NCBI GenBank assembly: GCA_017163975.1
Contig: JAFFSR010000237.1
Location: 1,178,001 to 1,242,000, forward strand
Length of the DNA stretch: 64,000 bases
Source: Anastatus disparis
Lineage: Eukaryota > Arthropoda > Insecta > Hymenoptera > Eupelmidae
Direction of reading: 5' to 3'
The translations under genes were made by a program, and so were the position numbers. The notes under the pieces were generated by a model. It had not been told where the DNA came from and did no database searches. It saw only the letters and a program-made list of their open reading frames with translations. This document shows positions 11,201 through 23,122 of this stretch, piece after piece. Within the stretch, counting starts at the first letter, position 1, and the number at the start of each line of letters is the position of its first letter.

Positions 11201-12100
11201 AATGTGTGCCGCACATTTCAAAGATGATATAATATTTTTTTATACTGTCTTGGTTATTTATTCTATAATAATCGTATCAATAATACAATTTCTGAAAAAG
11301 CACAAATTCTCAGTAGGGGTATGGATGTACTAATTTTTCAAGATGACGATAATTGTTTGGAAGATGTTGAACTTTCTGAGAGTATAAAGGCATATTATTA
11401 GATTCAATGCCAAATTATTTAAAAATTTTAAATTGTTAAAGCTCGGAAGAATATGATTACTTACCAACACTCTTGAACATAAGGTGCGCTTTCAGCACAA
11501 GATTCGCTCATCGTTAATAAGATATACGCTACTCTATCTTACACGGAAAAAAATTTGCAGTATTTAAACAAGTTGTAAAATTTAAGGAAAAAATTTTTTC
11601 CCTGTGACTAAAATAGAGCTATTTACGTCTTACTGACGATGGGCAAGTAAGCAGCAATGTCGTACCCGAAACATATTTTTTTTCTCCATCAGTATTGATG
11701 TTATTTTCGTAATTTATTAGATCTAATGAGTTTATCTTTGAAAATTATAAATTTTGATTTGCGCTCAAGGTTTATTAAAATTATTCGATGATCATAATCA
11801 TTTTTAAATTTATTTTTGAAGAATTTCAATTTTTTACATCTTATAGTTGAGCTTTTTAAACCTTTAAAAAGCTCAACTATAAACAATGAAGTTATACATT
11901 TAAAGATGATCTTCCTCGTAAACAAAAAAACATTCCAAATTCTTCATATCCTGAATGAAGTTTATTAAAATTGCCAATAAAGAAAGTTCTGGCTGCTCGT
12001 TTTTATTAATTTACGACAAAACCGTCATCATAAGCGTATAGTCGTTTGTGACGTATGTATGAAAAGAGACGAAAAAACGAGCCTACATGTAACGTTGGTA
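8250..12100. other. Intergenic, no gene recognised
   Basis: AT-rich and without convincing coding sequence. A short stretch of balanced composition lies at about 9,085-9,200. A perfect inverted repeat lies at 11,841-11,882. A frame without a start codon near 11,090-11,330 reads for roughly 80 codons but is not recognisable; see the rejected items. Confidence 0.55.
11841..11882. repeat. Perfect inverted repeat, 20-bp arms, 2-base loop
   Basis: The left arm TTATAGTTGAGCTTTTTAAA is followed by CC and then by its exact reverse complement. This would extrude as a near-loopless hairpin. No gene context is evident. Confidence 0.9.
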
Positions 12101-12119
12101 TTATTAAGCTTTTATATTA

Positions 12120-12290
12120 AAAGTGGTGGGGCTTCCCCGCACGCGCACTAACTGTATGCTCAACGTGCATGCCTATCTTCGGATTTCGCACACGCGCGCG
12201 CCAGACGACGCGACTCACCTCTTTTCTTCTTTTCATTTTCTCTCTTTTTTTCTTTTTTTTTTTTTTCTTACAACTTCGTGTCTTTTTACG
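12120..12290. other. GC-rich stretch followed by a polypyrimidine tract
   Basis: About 100 bases (12,120-12,225) rich in CpG and CACGCGCG motifs, followed by a long T/C tract (12,225-12,275). In this AT-rich window such composition otherwise marks promoters. I see no initiator or coding start tied to it, so it may be a distal promoter or regulatory region upstream of the 13.17-kb promoter. The small open frames across it on both strands look like composition artefacts. Confidence 0.3.
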
Positions 12291-12989
12291 TTGAGTAATA
12301 CAGATATGGTTTCTCTCTCTCAAGCTCTAAGTGGCTATTTTTTCTTTTCTTCTGCTGAATTCGTGAGCTAAATATATATTTAAGCTTTGACTTTTATAAG
12401 TGTTAAGTGTGAAAATTGGAGCACGCGGATAAATTGCTCGTGTGCAGGAAATTTATGATTGGAAATTTTCTCAATGTTATGATCTGTGGCGGATGCATTT
12501 CTATTGTCTGTTTTTTTTTTATTTTATTAACAAGGACAAATTTTATTAGAGGAATTTTTCTTTTTACATCAAAGTCAAATTTTATCTTTATTCAGCTCAA
12601 TATAAATTCAAAATTTTCTTTAACTTTTAAATATTTATATAATAATTAACAAATTCGAAAATCCTTTAATTTTTAAATACTTATCTAAAAATATAAACTA
12701 AAATAATATTTAAAATTTATTTTATTTAAAATTCAGAAATAAATCTAATTGCTTATAAAATGTTTATTCTATTACTCTTTTCTCTATGCATCAATTACAA
12801 ATTATTCCAGACACTTGTACAGTGCATTAACTCTCTACATACGCACTTCCACATCTAAAAATTCAACTGACTCACTCACCAATACAGACTTTAAAAAATG
12901 ACTATATGCGTATACATCGCTATGTTCCAGCACATTCCCTCTCTTTATTCTGTTCCATTGATATTGTGTATCCAATAGAAGAGAAGAGG

Positions 12990-13180
12990 TCTGAAAAGTT
13001 CGATTCAACAAATGTTCTGTCCTCCAACGTATCGTTTTTTAACGCTCTCGTGGTACGTCTATCTCGCTCTTTAAAGTTGAAACTACGTCATTGGATTGGC
13101 TCTTTTTCACTTTGGCGCGCCGGTTATAGTTTAACTTTGAGACTCCCGAGAGCCTCGCTCGCAACTCAGTCAGTCTTGAG
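12990..13180 (+). promoter_or_regulatory. Promoter, probably of the SCaMC carrier gene
   Basis: A GC-enriched block ends in a doubled initiator, TCAGTCAGTC (13,166-13,175). Upstream are two inverted CCAAT pentamers (CATTGGATTGG near 13,090) and TTTGGCGCG, a match to the E2F consensus TTTSSCGC. No TATA box is seen. A transcript starting here would have a leader of about 350 bases to the ATG at 13,524. Assignment to SCaMC rests on strand, order and matching splice phase. Confidence 0.5.
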
Positions 13181-13523
13181 ATATCGGCACAGCCGAACGC
13201 ACATTGCGTTTTTCTAACAGAAAAGTAACTCCTCCGGTTATATACATCGTGAGTCGAGTTAAAATTCGTCGATTCTGACTTTTTTTTTCTTTCGCTTAAA
13301 AACGCTTCGATTTTTAAATAGAAAAAATAAATAACTTTCGAGCGCGAACGCCGGTACGTTCGTATTATCGAAAGAAAAAGAAATCGTACGCGCGAAAGTG
13401 AAAGTTTTAGAGTTTTAAAACTTATAAAAAATTAAAATTAGTCTTGTTTTAAAAGGCTATTTACCTAAACTTTAAATAGTTTTCTCTAAGTGAACATTAT
13501 ATTAAACAAATAGTGAATCCAAA

Positions 13524-13610
13524 ATGTTGAGACAAGAAGACGATATATTCCAATGTGGATGTCAAGTCTGCGTTGATTTTCTCAACCGCTACAATGACCT
13601 TCTTCAGCGG
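13524..13610 (+). CDS. SCaMC: Candidate first coding exon of SCaMC (29 residues, no EF-hands)
   Basis: The ATG sits in a good context (CAAAATG) downstream of a clear promoter. The exon encodes 29 residues starting MLRQEDD, with three cysteines (residues 11, 13 and 16), and ends at a GT donor (GTAATT at 13,611) after a complete codon. The next recognisable carrier exon, at 27,043, also begins with a complete codon, so the two join in frame to give a protein of about 333 residues. This would be a short isoform lacking the N-terminal calcium-binding EF-hand domain usual in this family. I found no EF-hand exon in the window, so the long isoform, if present, starts upstream or uses small exons I missed. 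The 13.4-kb intron is inferred, and the exon could belong to another gene. Confidence 0.5.
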
Positions 13611-15721
13611 GTAATTTTAAATTCTTCTCTTTTTTTTTGCCTTCTTCACGAAATCCGCCCTAACCTTACTCTACAATATAACATTACTTTTAAAACCTCG
13701 TTTTAAAAACGTGCACATTCGAGAAGCATGCCACTGTCGTGCCCCACACGCTAATATAAGCCGGCATGTAGCGCGCGTGCCGTTGACCCTTATTTTAAGC
13801 CCTAACCATAAAGGCCAGTTTTAAAATTGTGTGCGTGTACACGTATACATTACTTGCACAGTATTTTTAAATGTCTAGGTGTGTAGAAGAGAAAAGAGGA
13901 CTTGGCTTAAAGTGAAAACGAGCGAAATCGGAGCCAGATGCAAGATACATATGTGTACACCTGCAGGCTCTCACTTTAAAATGATTTTCGTGATCAGACA
14001 CGTTGAATTAGAGATTTTTTCAATTGATAAATTCAAAGATTTATTAAAGAATTAATTATTTTAAACGAGAAAAGATTTAATACTTGTAATAACGTTCATA
14101 TTAAAAATTATAATTAAAAAAAAGTCAATATTATGTACATAAAACTATTTTCATTGTACAGTAATAATATTTAATGTCATGTCTATATAATAGTTAACGT
14201 CAAATTATAATTTGTTCGCAATTTTATTTATGAATATAAAAAAGTATATAATTTTTTATTCAAACCAAGAAAAAGTTGTATTAAAAAAAAATATTTTAAA
14301 ATTAATATTAATCGTAGCAGCTAAAAAGTACTACATAAATTTTTTCCACAAATGAACTAAAATTTCATTAATCGATTTATCTGTATAATACTAAGCTATC
14401 AATTATTCTTAAAGTTGAAAAACAATTTATCAGAACATTAAAATATTGTGTAAATTATTTACAACATTTCGAATCGAAATTAAAACGGTTTGAAAAGTTG
14501 TCGTGACGATAACGAATGCCGGGAATTAATCATTATTATTCATTAGTTTTAAGGAATTCTTCTATCGTTTAACGTTAAAATATCCGTAAGCGTTTAAATA
14601 TAAATTTTAAAAAAATAAGTTTTTCTAAAGAAAAATTTTTTTTGATTATAATTTAAATCCAATTTTTATTTAAATTAACATTAAAATGAAAGCTCAAACA
14701 TTATTTTTTAATACTACTACTGGTTTAAAATAACTTTCAAAATTTATAGTTAAAAATAATTTGACCTTCAGGCCTACCTTTGAGAAATCAAGGCGGTAAA
14801 TTAATATTTATTCTTTATAACGTTCTCGAAACTTTACATTCTAAAAAATCTACATTTATTCTATATCATATGCTCGTCTCTGATAACGTATCTTATAAAA
14901 AAAAAGCATAAAATTAAAATTTATGAAGCAACAATCAAACGTTAGCTAATCGCTCGGTCTCTCGTCGACACGTGTAAATCGTCGACACGAACAAAAGTCG
15001 TAGGAAAAGAAATGGAAAAGAGAATGGATAAATCTTAGCATTAAATTAAAAGAAAAAAGAATATATTAAACTTTCGGTCTATCACGGATTGATAATCAAG
15101 TAGCACGGCCTTCACAAGTTTTGACTACGAGAGTGTGTATGTAAAGATGAAAGTTAACAGCACGAATGACGTGCATGCATTGATTGCTTCGTTAGTATCA
15201 GAAATTTTTTCGATTATTTTATAGATATAATTTTTGTAATGAAGCGTAAAAGCGATTTATTACGAATGCTTGAAGTGCGAAGAAAATGACCGGCTTTTTG
15301 AGGAAAAAAAAGAGAGAATTTGAACTCGTGATAATGAGTGTCAGAAAAAATGTTATTTTTATTTCTAATTATCATCGTGAGAAGCGTGATTGAAGATATC
15401 TTGTTCTCATGAAAAACTATGTCATAGTTTTTCAGTAATTCGTTTTTAATGGATTTTTTATTTTTCAAATACATAAAAACCATTTTTATCTTTGAAATGC
15501 AAACATTAAATTTTCTTATTACATATGATTTAATAAAAAAAGTCTTGAATTTTTATACATTCTTCAAGTGAAAGCTTATCAAAAATTTCTTTTTATCTTT
15601 TAAGTTACAAGACATTATCATTACTGAATAAATTGATATGGCAATATAAACTTAAAAACAAATTTTGAATCATCAAAAGTAAAACCAAGTGGAGCTTTAT
15701 CTTAAAAAAAAAATTTTTACT

Positions 15722-15962
15722 TACCGTAAAGGACGTAGTTCCTGATCAGGGCGTAATTTTTGATCATTATTTATTATAAATCATAATCTTTAAGATTCTA
15801 GTAGGAAAATTTTTTTCCTTTTTTACAACATTATATTATGAGGAAAAATAGATTGAGCGTGAGAAATGCTTCGTTTTGTGAAAAACAAATATTTTTACTT
15901 CACAAGTAAATATGTGATCAGAAATACCTCTTAGGTGATCAGAAATTACGTCCTTTACGGTA
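15722..15962. mobile_element. MITE flanked by TA, about 237 bp
   Basis: The left end reads CCGTAAAGGACGTA and the right end is its inverse; similarity continues inward through CTGATCA. Both ends abut TA (15,722-15,723 and 15,961-15,962), as expected for target-site duplication by Tc1/mariner-like transposases. CTGATCA-like motifs recur subterminally. It has no open frame, so it is non-autonomous. Confidence 0.85.
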
Positions 15963-18900
15963 CATTGAATTTTCATAAACACTATGATAAATTATAATTG
16001 CTCATTACCTTACATAGAAAATAATATTTTTCATTTTCTCTGTCGTCAATAACATTATTTACGCGTCGAAATAAAAAAAAAAGTTAGAAAAATTCTAAAT
16101 ACGTTTTATAAACTCCATGACGTAAATGTTTTATAAATCGATGGCACACGCCACAGGCCAGTGTAAGAGAACAATAGATAAGAACATTTTAACAGCTGAT
16201 AAGCATAAAGAGAGCAAGCCAAGCTTTAGAGTAAGAATCAACATGTGAATGACCATTGTTTAGTTTTAATAATTTGATTATTATGTACAAATTAAATGAA
16301 AATACACGTTCAACGTGCGACAATTATGCTCCCATGAAAAACAAATATAAAATATCATAGCTCACGTTGATGTTGTAGAAGAAAATTTATTTTTTATTTT
16401 TATGGCTTTAAATATAGAGCTGAAATCGGCTGGAAATTGGCTTTAACGTCATCCCAACAAAATCGTTAATTCAATTACTACATTGTGTATTGGAGTTGTA
16501 CACTGGCATAAAATATACCGTTAACAAAGATTTCTTTTTTCTTTCTATTATTTTTTTTTTTTTCAAAATCTCTAACAACAGTTACAACAAAATTTTGATA
16601 AGATCTTGTGCTTACAGCATTGTTACGCGGCATTTCCAAGTAACTGAAAAGCTAGATAAAACGATGATTCATTTTTGAAAATTGATATTTAAAATCGAGT
16701 CATTAATGGTTTTTAGATGAATTATTCATCGGTCAATGTTTTCTTTGTGTTATTTACATGTGTTAAGATATTATTTAAGAAATAAATAATTATATCATGA
16801 TGCATAATGAAATTATGTCAACACTACTCTGCTTATTGTTACATTTGTCCTAATGACCTATATTTTGATATTTTTATAAATAAATATTTGAAAAATTTCA
16901 ATGAAATAACCCTTAACGAATCTAAAAATTAATTAACAATTTATCATATCGGCTGTATCAAATATAAACAAAAATTAAATTTCCTTAACAATATAATCAT
17001 AATTATCTTTTAACCTTAGTCTCCTTTTTTTATAATAAAACCAAGGTCTTGAGCACTTGAAAGAAAAAAATCGTTACGCGACTAATATTCTTTTTTTTTC
17101 GTAATCGGCAACTTGGAATTTCTCGTTAATGTTAACGCAACGTAACAGGAATATATTGGTATTTCGAGATTTTTTTTTTAACAGTTAGAGCATATATTTA
17201 TATATAGTAGGCGTACACGCCTTCTTTGACGTATGTGAAAGTTTAAAGTTAAGGAATGCAATCTTGTAGGTTATTTATTAACTTTAAAAGTAGACTAGGT
17301 TTATTAGTGAGAATTTAACAATTGTTTTCATTTTTCTTTAATTATAGAATATTTTATCAGCTGAGCATACATACATTTCGTATGCTTTGTTTAATTTTTA
17401 TACATCATTATGATAATTAAATATTTTATAAGAGTTATGAATTTTTTCCATAATAGATTTTATTGTTAATTAATAATCAACAGGAAATGTAATATTTGCA
17501 TAATCTAGGTATTATAACAGATATATAACAAGCTGGAAAATTGATGATTAATTACTGGAGAGCAAGCAAAAAAGCAACCTTAGAGAGAAAATTTTACGAT
17601 TTCTTAAAAAGGAAGTTAAAAGATAAAAGCAACTCTTTGAAATTTCCACGATATTGCAAACGTATAAATTATGTGTAAAAATCTAAATAGCATGTAAGGT
17701 TATTTAAAAGGAAAAGCTTATAAACGTGGATAAAGGCTTTAATTGATCTTTTAGTTTGCGTAATAATTCACGTTTTATAGTTCAATTTTTTTTTTTTTTT
17801 ATGAAAATGTATGACTTTATAACAGATATACGTTGTTATTATCAAATTACAATTTTTTTTTTTTAAGAATAGTTTTTATTTTAAGCTGTGTATAATATAT
17901 AAATATTATATTTTTGAAATAGATCTTTGTGATATTTTATTTATTGAAAAAAAGATATATAAAATTTATAAGATGATAAATGATAACATTATCTAACTAA
18001 ATATTTCTTCAATAATTTTTCATAAGAGTGTAAATGTCGTGAGTTCTGTTATGTACAATAATGAAAATAATTTCAAAACTTATTAAATTTGTTTTCACTT
18101 GACGTACAAAGTCCCAACTTGTCGTACGTCAATTTCATAATATTATTCATTTCATTTTTCATCGTAACAAATTCGAATGTTAACTTTCGTTCGTTGTAAG
18201 AAAAGAAAAAGAAAAGGAAAAAAATTTTTTAATTTCACTGCATCATTTTACAAAACGTGATTACTGTAACTCAAAACATTAAACATCGCAAAAGTCCAAA
18301 CATTAAATCATTCTTTGGACTTTTAATGTTATAATACGTAATCAGTCTCCGCTTAGTCTCGATCTAATATGGAAAAACTCCAATCTTGCATATACATGTA
18401 TATACACAATTGTTATCTCAAATCGAAACGTTAAAAAATTATAATAAATGACGTGTTATAGTATATAGATTGTGTATAATGACGATCAACAGATTTTTCA
18501 AGTGATATTGCGCACGCAGTGCAGTACCAGTTTCATTTATTTCGAATGAGAAATTTCGAATAAACTAGGATTTTACTATTTTTTTTTTCTACAAAAATTT
18601 AGAACTTGAGAATTATTATAATTTTTTTCAAATGTTTCTTTTTAATATTAAAAATTGTACTTTTAACTATTATGTGGTTAACGACAAGTTGTTTTATCGA
18701 GGAAGTGGCTAACCAAAGAATAATCAAGTCATATCATTTTTATTGACACTTTTATATCTATGCCATCATCAAATTATCCAACCACATTTTTTATTTATTT
18801 TTTAACTGACGCTATTGTTTTTTTAATATTTCATTTTTATTATATAATTTAATATAATTTATTATATTTCACTACTTAAAAATTTACCAATAACATTGGT

Positions 18901-19284
18901 CTATAACAATCATTTTATTGTTGTATTAACATTTCTACATTTTTTAACTTTTTATATTAATAAATAAAGTCAAACTAGAATAATGTCAAGATTGTTTTAA
19001 ATCAATCATGTGTTACCTCATTCTAAACAAGTCATCAATTTGACTAAAGAACTTTAAATCAACTTGCAGTAAAGTTTAACATGTCGAAGTTTCGTGCAAG
19101 TGGTATAATATTAATCGCGAAAAATGATTAAGTTCATAAGTACATGGTATAGCACATTCTTTAAGTTGTTAAACAAAACTTTTGTCTATGTAAAGTTGTT
19201 TGGAAAAAGTTGAGTTAGCTAATTATTTAATAAATGTACTCGTAATTTCGATATTACGTTTTATGTAACAACTGCAAATATACA

Positions 19285-19313
19285 GATATATATGTATATA
19301 TATATATATATAT
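19285..19313. repeat. AT dinucleotide microsatellite
   Basis: A run of TA dinucleotides interrupted by single G residues at its start. A simple repeat with no function implied. Confidence 0.8.
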
Positions 19314-20000
19314 AAAATTCTTTATTTTAATTTAAATGAAACAGTGCATTAAATAATATTAAAATTTAACTTATATTGTCATTAAAATATATTATCTAAA
19401 GAAGAATTTTAATTGTGTTGAGAGAGTAGTTTAAATTGAAGTGTATAATGATGCTAAATATTTGGCATCAAATCAAAATACTAAAATTTTTTGGAGTGGT
19501 CCCGTAAATTATTTTTGAATAGATTTTAATTTTGCTATAAGTTTCAAAGTAATATTTTACAATTACTAATAAAGTTTCTTATTACCATTCATTTATTGCA
19601 TTTTTATTTTATTTTTTTTTTCATTTTCAACATAAAAATTGAAGTAAAAATTTGAAATTATGTAATAATAAATAATTTTATATTGCGAAGAATATAATAT
19701 GATTTTCATATTCAAAACTGCTATTTTATTTAAAAGCTATCCTATTGTCTTACGTAATGCTTTAAATTTTCGCGTGACTTTAAAATTTATATACTTGTAT
19801 TTCAGAAAGAAGAAATATTACTTGAAACTATTGATTCCTTGTATTTTTTTTTCATATAAAGATCTACCAATTTTATTGGTAACATTTTTATAATCCAAAT
19901 AATTTAGATTTTATTACAATAATCTCTAAAATTTGTATTTTATTATAATTCGATAGCTTATGTAAATAGGAACGTAGAATAAATTTATGTATACATCAAG

Positions 20001-20190
20001 AGGTCTCAGTGGCTCATTCGGTAGAGCAATGGATTCGTAATCTCAAGGTTCCGAGTTCGATTCTCGCTCTTGTCTGACTGATACAAGCACCACCGTACGT
20101 TACATGTGCTTTGTTCATGAACACACTGACGACCTGCGTCGCTAATTAGCATCGTAATAATAGCATAAATACAGCGACGTTAAATAAAAT
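20001..20190 (+). mobile_element. tRNA-derived SINE, near full length
   Basis: The head contains an A-box (GTGGCTCATTCGG) and a B-box (GAGTTCGATTC) spaced as in a tRNA; the anticodon position reads CGT, as in tRNA-Thr. The body has the family motifs ACAAGCACCAC, ACATGTGCTTTGTTC and CGCTAATTAGCATCG, and the tail ends TTAAATAAAAT. The flanks share a TTATGTA-like sequence (19,986 and 20,206), a possible target-site duplication. Confidence 0.92.
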
Positions 20191-20559
20191 TATAAATAAA
20201 AAAAAATTATGTACATGTAAATATGTAGGACTTTATATTATTTAAAATAATGTAAATTCATCTAAAATGAATAAATCATAAACTTTTATTTTTATAATGA
20301 TCCATCTTTAAAAATTTTCATTATAATTAACTTTCGACACACCTAACTTAACAATTTTAACGTTTATGCATTTTATTTAAAAATTTATCATTTCTATGCA
20401 ATTAAAAAAAATAATAAAATTATTATAAAATATACCGCACCTTAATTATCAATTTTATTTTAAAAAATCAAAGGAAAATTAATTTTCAAATTTCAAAATA
20501 AAAAAAAAAGACCTCGTCTTTTTTATCGCGCCGTCGCAGTGGCCTCTCGTTTTATATCC

Positions 20560-21007
20560 TATATAGACCAATAGTATGTAAGAATAATACACATACACGT
20601 ACCAGTACCACGTATATGCACACCGTTACACACTCAAAGGTACCTACACGAAAGCACGAATCAAATGTACCACGAACTGACATTGGCACAAGTTGCTTTT
20701 AGTTATATCTGGCAGTCAGCCGGATTTCTATGTTATATACATACAAAGCCCAAGTATTACATTGCGGAAGAAACTAAAAAAGGGCTCTCACTAGTTTCTT
20801 TTCGGCTCTCATACCTATATGACACACATTGGGTGTTCTTACTTATTTTTTTTCGATGTTCCTTGACGTTATCTTTTTCTTTAATTACTTTTTATTCTCG
20901 TAATAAGTGGCAGAAAATAAATCATCACAATGGATAGTGTGGATGGTGATTTATGGCTTGAAATGATCCATCTGAAGTTAAGTATCTGCGCTAAAAACGT
21001 GGATCAA
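20560..21007 (+). promoter_or_regulatory. Possible alternative promoter and first exon
   Basis: A less AT-rich block contains a TATA-like TATATCCTATATAG near 20,553-20,566. It leads to an ATG at 20,930 that opens 26 codons, MDSVDGDLWLEMIHLK and on, before a GTGAAT donor at 21,008. The exon ends on a complete codon and so would also splice in frame to the carrier exon at 27,043. The frame reads on to 55 codons if unspliced. It could be a second SCaMC isoform, a small separate gene or chance. Confidence is low because no motif supports it. Confidence 0.25.
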
Positions 21008-22631
21008 GTGAATTTTTCTTATTTGTTTTATAACCTCATTTTATTTACACTTGTTCCTAATGAACTTGAAAAGAATCATCGTGTCAGTGCAGCATAGTGT
21101 TGTTAGCGATAATGAGAATTCATTAATTTTTTTCTTCATTTTAGTGGCTAATTTCATTGCATATTTAACTTCCTCGATATCGCACTTTTTTATCGTAGAC
21201 GATTTACATGCTTAAACAGTATCTGCTCGATCAAAGCTTGATTTTATAATGAATAGAGTTACGCCACGATGAAGTTTATATAAGGATTTCGCGTCAAATT
21301 GTTAGTTTTATAATTAAGCGGTGTACTGTTAGTTTTGACGAAAAAAAAGCGTCTGGCTTTTTTATCAGTTTGACAAAAAATAAAGTCTTAATAGAACTAT
21401 GGTACTAATTATTCATGCTAATTGATTTTAAAATAAAGTTGAAGGAATTCATCGATTACTTTGCTGCAGCTTGCATTGTTTGCATCAGACAAACGAATAG
21501 AATTATTCGATTGTTTGAGTTTTTTTGCAACTGTATTACGATTTGATCAGTTAAATTTAACTAAATTTGATGCTAATTATGTCATTGTTTTTACTAAAAT
21601 AAATAAATTTTAACTTGGACAATTTTTTTCAATTCAAAATTTGAACAAGTGAATCTGTGCCTCAATAGTTATGTAACTAAAAGTAAAATAACGTTTCTTT
21701 GTTATACGTTTAAAAAACGTTCGAAATAAAATGATAATTTAACCATTCATCGTCATAAGAATAAAAAAAATGTTCATCAAACTTTTTTGGCGCCAGTGTT
21801 AACCTTTAACATACATAAAATTATCGATACAACATATACTCTGTATACGTTAAATCTAATGCCTCAGGCAATATTACCACTGAAATATATGTTTTAAGTT
21901 GGCGCTTTATGAAGCCACGTGACAAAATTATTACACATGAATCATACGTCAGACTTTACTATTTCATTGTTTCAAAATTTATACTAGAAATATGCCACCA
22001 AAAAAAGGGTTTGTGCAATTGCAACGTACGTTAATAATGGATTTTGTTAAAATTTATCAACTCGAGACATGCAATAAATTTTACTGTCATTGTTTTGCAT
22101 TACTAAAGATTAAGTAAGATATGTAAAGTAATATATGTGTCAAAAGATTTCAATAGTATTTTTTTCATAAATTAAAATTTGAACAATCGATACGAAAGCT
22201 TGACTTTTTAATCATTATGAAATCTTTTGAATAAAGTTAAAGATTTTTTGACGCGAAAAAAATTAACAAATGTTAAGAGAACATTTGAAGGAATGTTTTT
22301 TACTGCTTAAACGATGTTAAAATTTTTAGTCGCAAAAGTCTCTTTTTAGCGCTAATTTAAATTTAAAATCATGTTGTATGAATAAATTCAAATTATTATA
22401 CATTGTGAAGTTTAGTAGCTTTAGGTGAGGGTTTTAATTAACTTGTTCGATTTCTATTCTCGCGGTTACTTTTCACTTATTGTTTCTACTGATTCCACGA
22501 GAATAAATTCCAACATGCCTCAGCATGATACTTTTTCATCTGTAAGTCAAAATTATAGTAAATAAAATTCATAAATTATTTTAAAAAGCTTTAGGTAAAA
22601 TAATTGTAAAATGGAAAACTATAAATAATCA

Positions 22632-22882
22632 TACACTGAAAAAAACATATTGACATCGTGACGAAAATTTACATAACCAAATTAAACAAATTTAGTATAA
22701 CTGAATCAACTATACTTATCCCCATAACAACGATATTTATGCTAATCATAAGTAATGACAGTTTAACCTGCAAATAAAAATAGTTGATTCAGCGATACTT
22801 GAAGATAGTTAGGATAGCTGCGTTTATTATGGTAACGACATCAATAATATGGTTGTCACAACGATATATTTTTTTCAGTGTA
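22632..22882. mobile_element. MITE with CACTGAAAAAAA ends flanked by TA
   Basis: The ends read TACACTGAAAAAAA and its inverse TTTTTTTCAGTGTA. An inner pair of inverted repeats (about 22,692-22,712 and 22,779-22,799, core CTGAATCAACTAT) matches at 18 of 20 positions. No coding potential. It ends about 54 bp before the next SINE. Confidence 0.75.
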
Positions 22883-22935
22883 TTTTCAAAATCTATGCGA
22901 CTTTCTGATACGTTTTCAAATAACAAAGCTGCAGT

Positions 22936-23122
22936 AGAGGTCTTCAGTGGCACACTCGGTAGAGCGATGGATTCGTAACCCGAGGGCTCGAGTTCGAATA
23001 CCGCTCTCGGCTAATTTGTGCAAGCACCACTGCACGTTACATGTGCTTTGTTCACAAACACACTGAAATTACCTTCGTCGCTAATTATCATCAAAATATG
23101 GTAGCGATGTTAAATAAAATAA
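22936..23122 (+). mobile_element. tRNA-derived SINE, near full length
   Basis: Same family as the copy at 20,001: A-box TGGCACACTCGG, anticodon region TTCGTAA, B-box GAGTTCGAATACC, body CAAGCACCACTGCACG, tail stem and terminal TTAAATAAAAT. The 3' stem partner reads AGCGATG instead of AGCGACG, a wobble-preserving change. Confidence 0.92.

Noticed and set aside
11090..11330. Frame of about 80 codons without ATG containing MCAAHFKDD, faintly like the C-x-x-HF motif of THAP domains
   Set aside because: The other THAP cysteines and the AVPTIF-type end are absent and the rest is low complexity; more likely chance or an unrecognisable transposase relic.
12117..12371. Overlapping small open frames on both strands over the GC-rich stretch
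   Set aside because: Their sequences are dominated by the polypyrimidine/polypurine tract and carry no recognisable features; opposite-strand overlap points to composition.
12906..13217. A 103-codon frame across the promoter block
   Set aside because: It overlaps the initiator, CCAAT and E2F-type motifs and shows no protein character; GC-rich promoter DNA has few stops.
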